Positions 63,102 through 64,000 of a stretch of DNA of 64,000 nucleotides are shown in pieces (positions within the stretch are counted from its first letter, which is position 1; each line of letters starts with the position of its first letter). The stretch lies in NCBI RefSeq assembly GCF_003289645.1, contig NZ_QLYX01000013.1:124001-188000 (forward strand), given 5' to 3'. A program made the position numbers and the translations under genes. The stretch is from Actinomadura craniellae. Its GTDB lineage: Bacteria; Actinomycetota; Actinomycetes; Streptosporangiales; Streptosporangiaceae. The notes beneath the pieces were generated by a model. It did no database searches. It saw only the letters and a list, made by a program, of their open reading frames with translations, and was not told the DNA's origin.

Positions 63102-63261
63102 GGCTCGTCATGCCCGCCCCGGCCCGTCCCGCCGACGGCCCGGGGCGTTCATGTACCGAGCCTTACCCGCCCCTTACCGGCGGGGTCGTACGCTCAGGGC
63201 GGTGCGCAACACGGTGGAGCGTTTGGCCACCTGCCGTTGCGCACCTATTAGGCTCGACCCG

Positions 63262-64000
63262 ATGACAGACGATGACCGGGACCTACGGGATCTCGAGGCG
63301 GCCCGTACCGGCGGCGGCGATCCCGATGCGCCCGAGGACGATCGGAGAGACGTGCGTTCCGAGGCCGAAGGTGCGGTGCCGGAGGAGAAGTGGCCGGTCG
63401 ACGAGCCGGACCCGGCTGATGACGAGGGCAAGAAGCAGGGCTCCTTCTGGAAGGAACTGCCGGTCCTCATCGGGGTCGCGCTGGTACTGGCCCTGATCAT
63501 CAAGGCTTTCGCGGTCCAGGCCTTCTACATCCCGTCGGCCTCGATGGAGAACACACTCCAGATCGGCGACCGGGTGCTGGTCAACAAGATCGTCTACCGC
63601 ACTCGCGATGTCGAACGCGGTGACATCGTCGTTTTCAACGGGCTCGACTCCTGGGACCCCGAGGTCCAGTACGAGCAGCCGTCCAACCCCGTGATGCGTG
63701 CGCTCCGGGCGGTCGGCAGCGCCTTCGGGGTGGTGCCCCAGGAGAAGGACTACATCAAGCGGGTCATCGGGGTCCCCGGCGACCGGGTCAAGTGCTGCGA
63801 CGCCCAGGGCCGGATGACCGTCAACGGGGTGCCGCTGGACGAACGGTCCTACCTGTACACCGACGCGTTCAGCGGGCAGCAGAACAAGCCGTCCAACGAC
63901 GCCTTCGACGTGACGGTGGGCCAGGGGCAGCTCTGGGTGATGGGCGACCACCGCGAGGTCTCCTACGACTCACGGCAGCACCGGGGCGACCCGGGCGGCG
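63262..64000 (+). CDS. lepB: Signal peptidase I (cut by window edge)
   Basis: The first 246 residues of a type I signal peptidase. A ~70-residue acidic cytoplasmic leader precedes the membrane segment LPVLIGVALVLALIIKAFAVQAF. The catalytic serine is in YIPSASMENTLQIGDRVLVNK and the general-base lysine in KDYIKRVIGVPGDRV; VMGDHREVSYDSR is the later conserved box. The ATG at 63262 is well placed. The long acidic N terminus is common in actinomycetes. The gene continues beyond the window. Confidence 0.94.
   Translation, partial: MTDDDRDLRDLEAARTGGGDPDAPEDDRRDVRSEAEGAVPEEKWPVDEPDPADDEGKKQGSFWKELPVLIGVALVLALIIKAFAVQAFYIPSASMENTLQIGDRVLVNKIVYRTRDVERGDIVVFNGLDSWDPEVQYEQPSNPVMRALRAVGSAFGVVPQEKDYIKRVIGVPGDRVKCCDAQGRMTVNGVPLDERSYLYTDAFSGQQNKPSNDAFDVTVGQGQLWVMGDHREVSYDSRQHRGDPGG

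Overview
The window is chromosomal DNA from a very GC-rich actinomycete. The gene order leuC-leuD-hup ... plsC-gpsA ... thiL-thiD-rpmB-DAK-recG-rsmD-coaD-yceD-rpmF-rnc-mutM-smc-ftsY-amtB-glnK-glnD-ffh-rpsP-khpA-rimM-trmD-rplS-lepB matches the conserved Streptomyces/Streptosporangiales core. WhiB, NdgR-type IclR, an F420 guanylyltransferase, frequent GTG/TTG starts and ATGA/TTGA overlaps point the same way. A relative of Thermomonosporaceae or Streptosporangiaceae is an inference; species cannot be read from the sequence. Layout: 1-9.1 kb is an accessory flank. It holds the end of a response regulator beside a VanY-like carboxypeptidase, a PAS-GAF-PP2C phosphatase, a divergent GlxA/DJ-1 pair, a divergent MerR/thioredoxin-like pair and an MpaB-family oxygenase. 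From 9.1 to 15.4 kb is core: ndgR, leuCD, hup, cofC/fbiD, plsC, gpsA. From 15.4 to 31.1 kb is an accessory block lying between gpsA and the lrp/DUF3515/thiL core. It carries a reversed ddl / two-membrane-segment protein / VanX-like operon with a divergent DapF-fold racemase, a beta-propeller lipoprotein, a short formamidase-like protein, a 3-HIBADH-type dehydrogenase, three tightly packed unusual tRNA genes, an M48 membrane metallopeptidase divergent from a 1,259-residue caspase-NACHT (STAND) protein, a SoxR-box NmrA reductase, and a coupled whiB-htrA pair. From 31.1 to 64 kb is mostly translation, secretion, nitrogen and chromosome-maintenance core. It is interrupted by a cysteine-type leader peptide before a HEAT-repeat gene and by a globin / flavohaemoglobin / DivIVA-like operon between smc and ftsY. 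How the genes work together: rsmD, rpmF, rnc, rpsP, khpA, rimM, trmD, rplS and rpmB make and mature ribosomes. ffh, ftsY and lepB form the co-translational secretion path. amtB-glnK-glnD form a GlnR-type nitrogen module with visible GAAAC-type sites. leuCD is paired with its NdgR-type regulator. thiL and thiD act in thiamine synthesis. The strongest candidates for something new are (i) the caspase-NACHT protein with an almost vanished WD propeller and its divergent metallopeptidase, (ii) the tRNA array in which two leucine-anticodon tRNAs have short class I variable loops, (iii) the ddl/VanX/racemase cassette with its unknown membrane protein, and (iv) the globin-DivIVA operon. All functional statements rest on reading motifs by eye; no database search or folding program was run.
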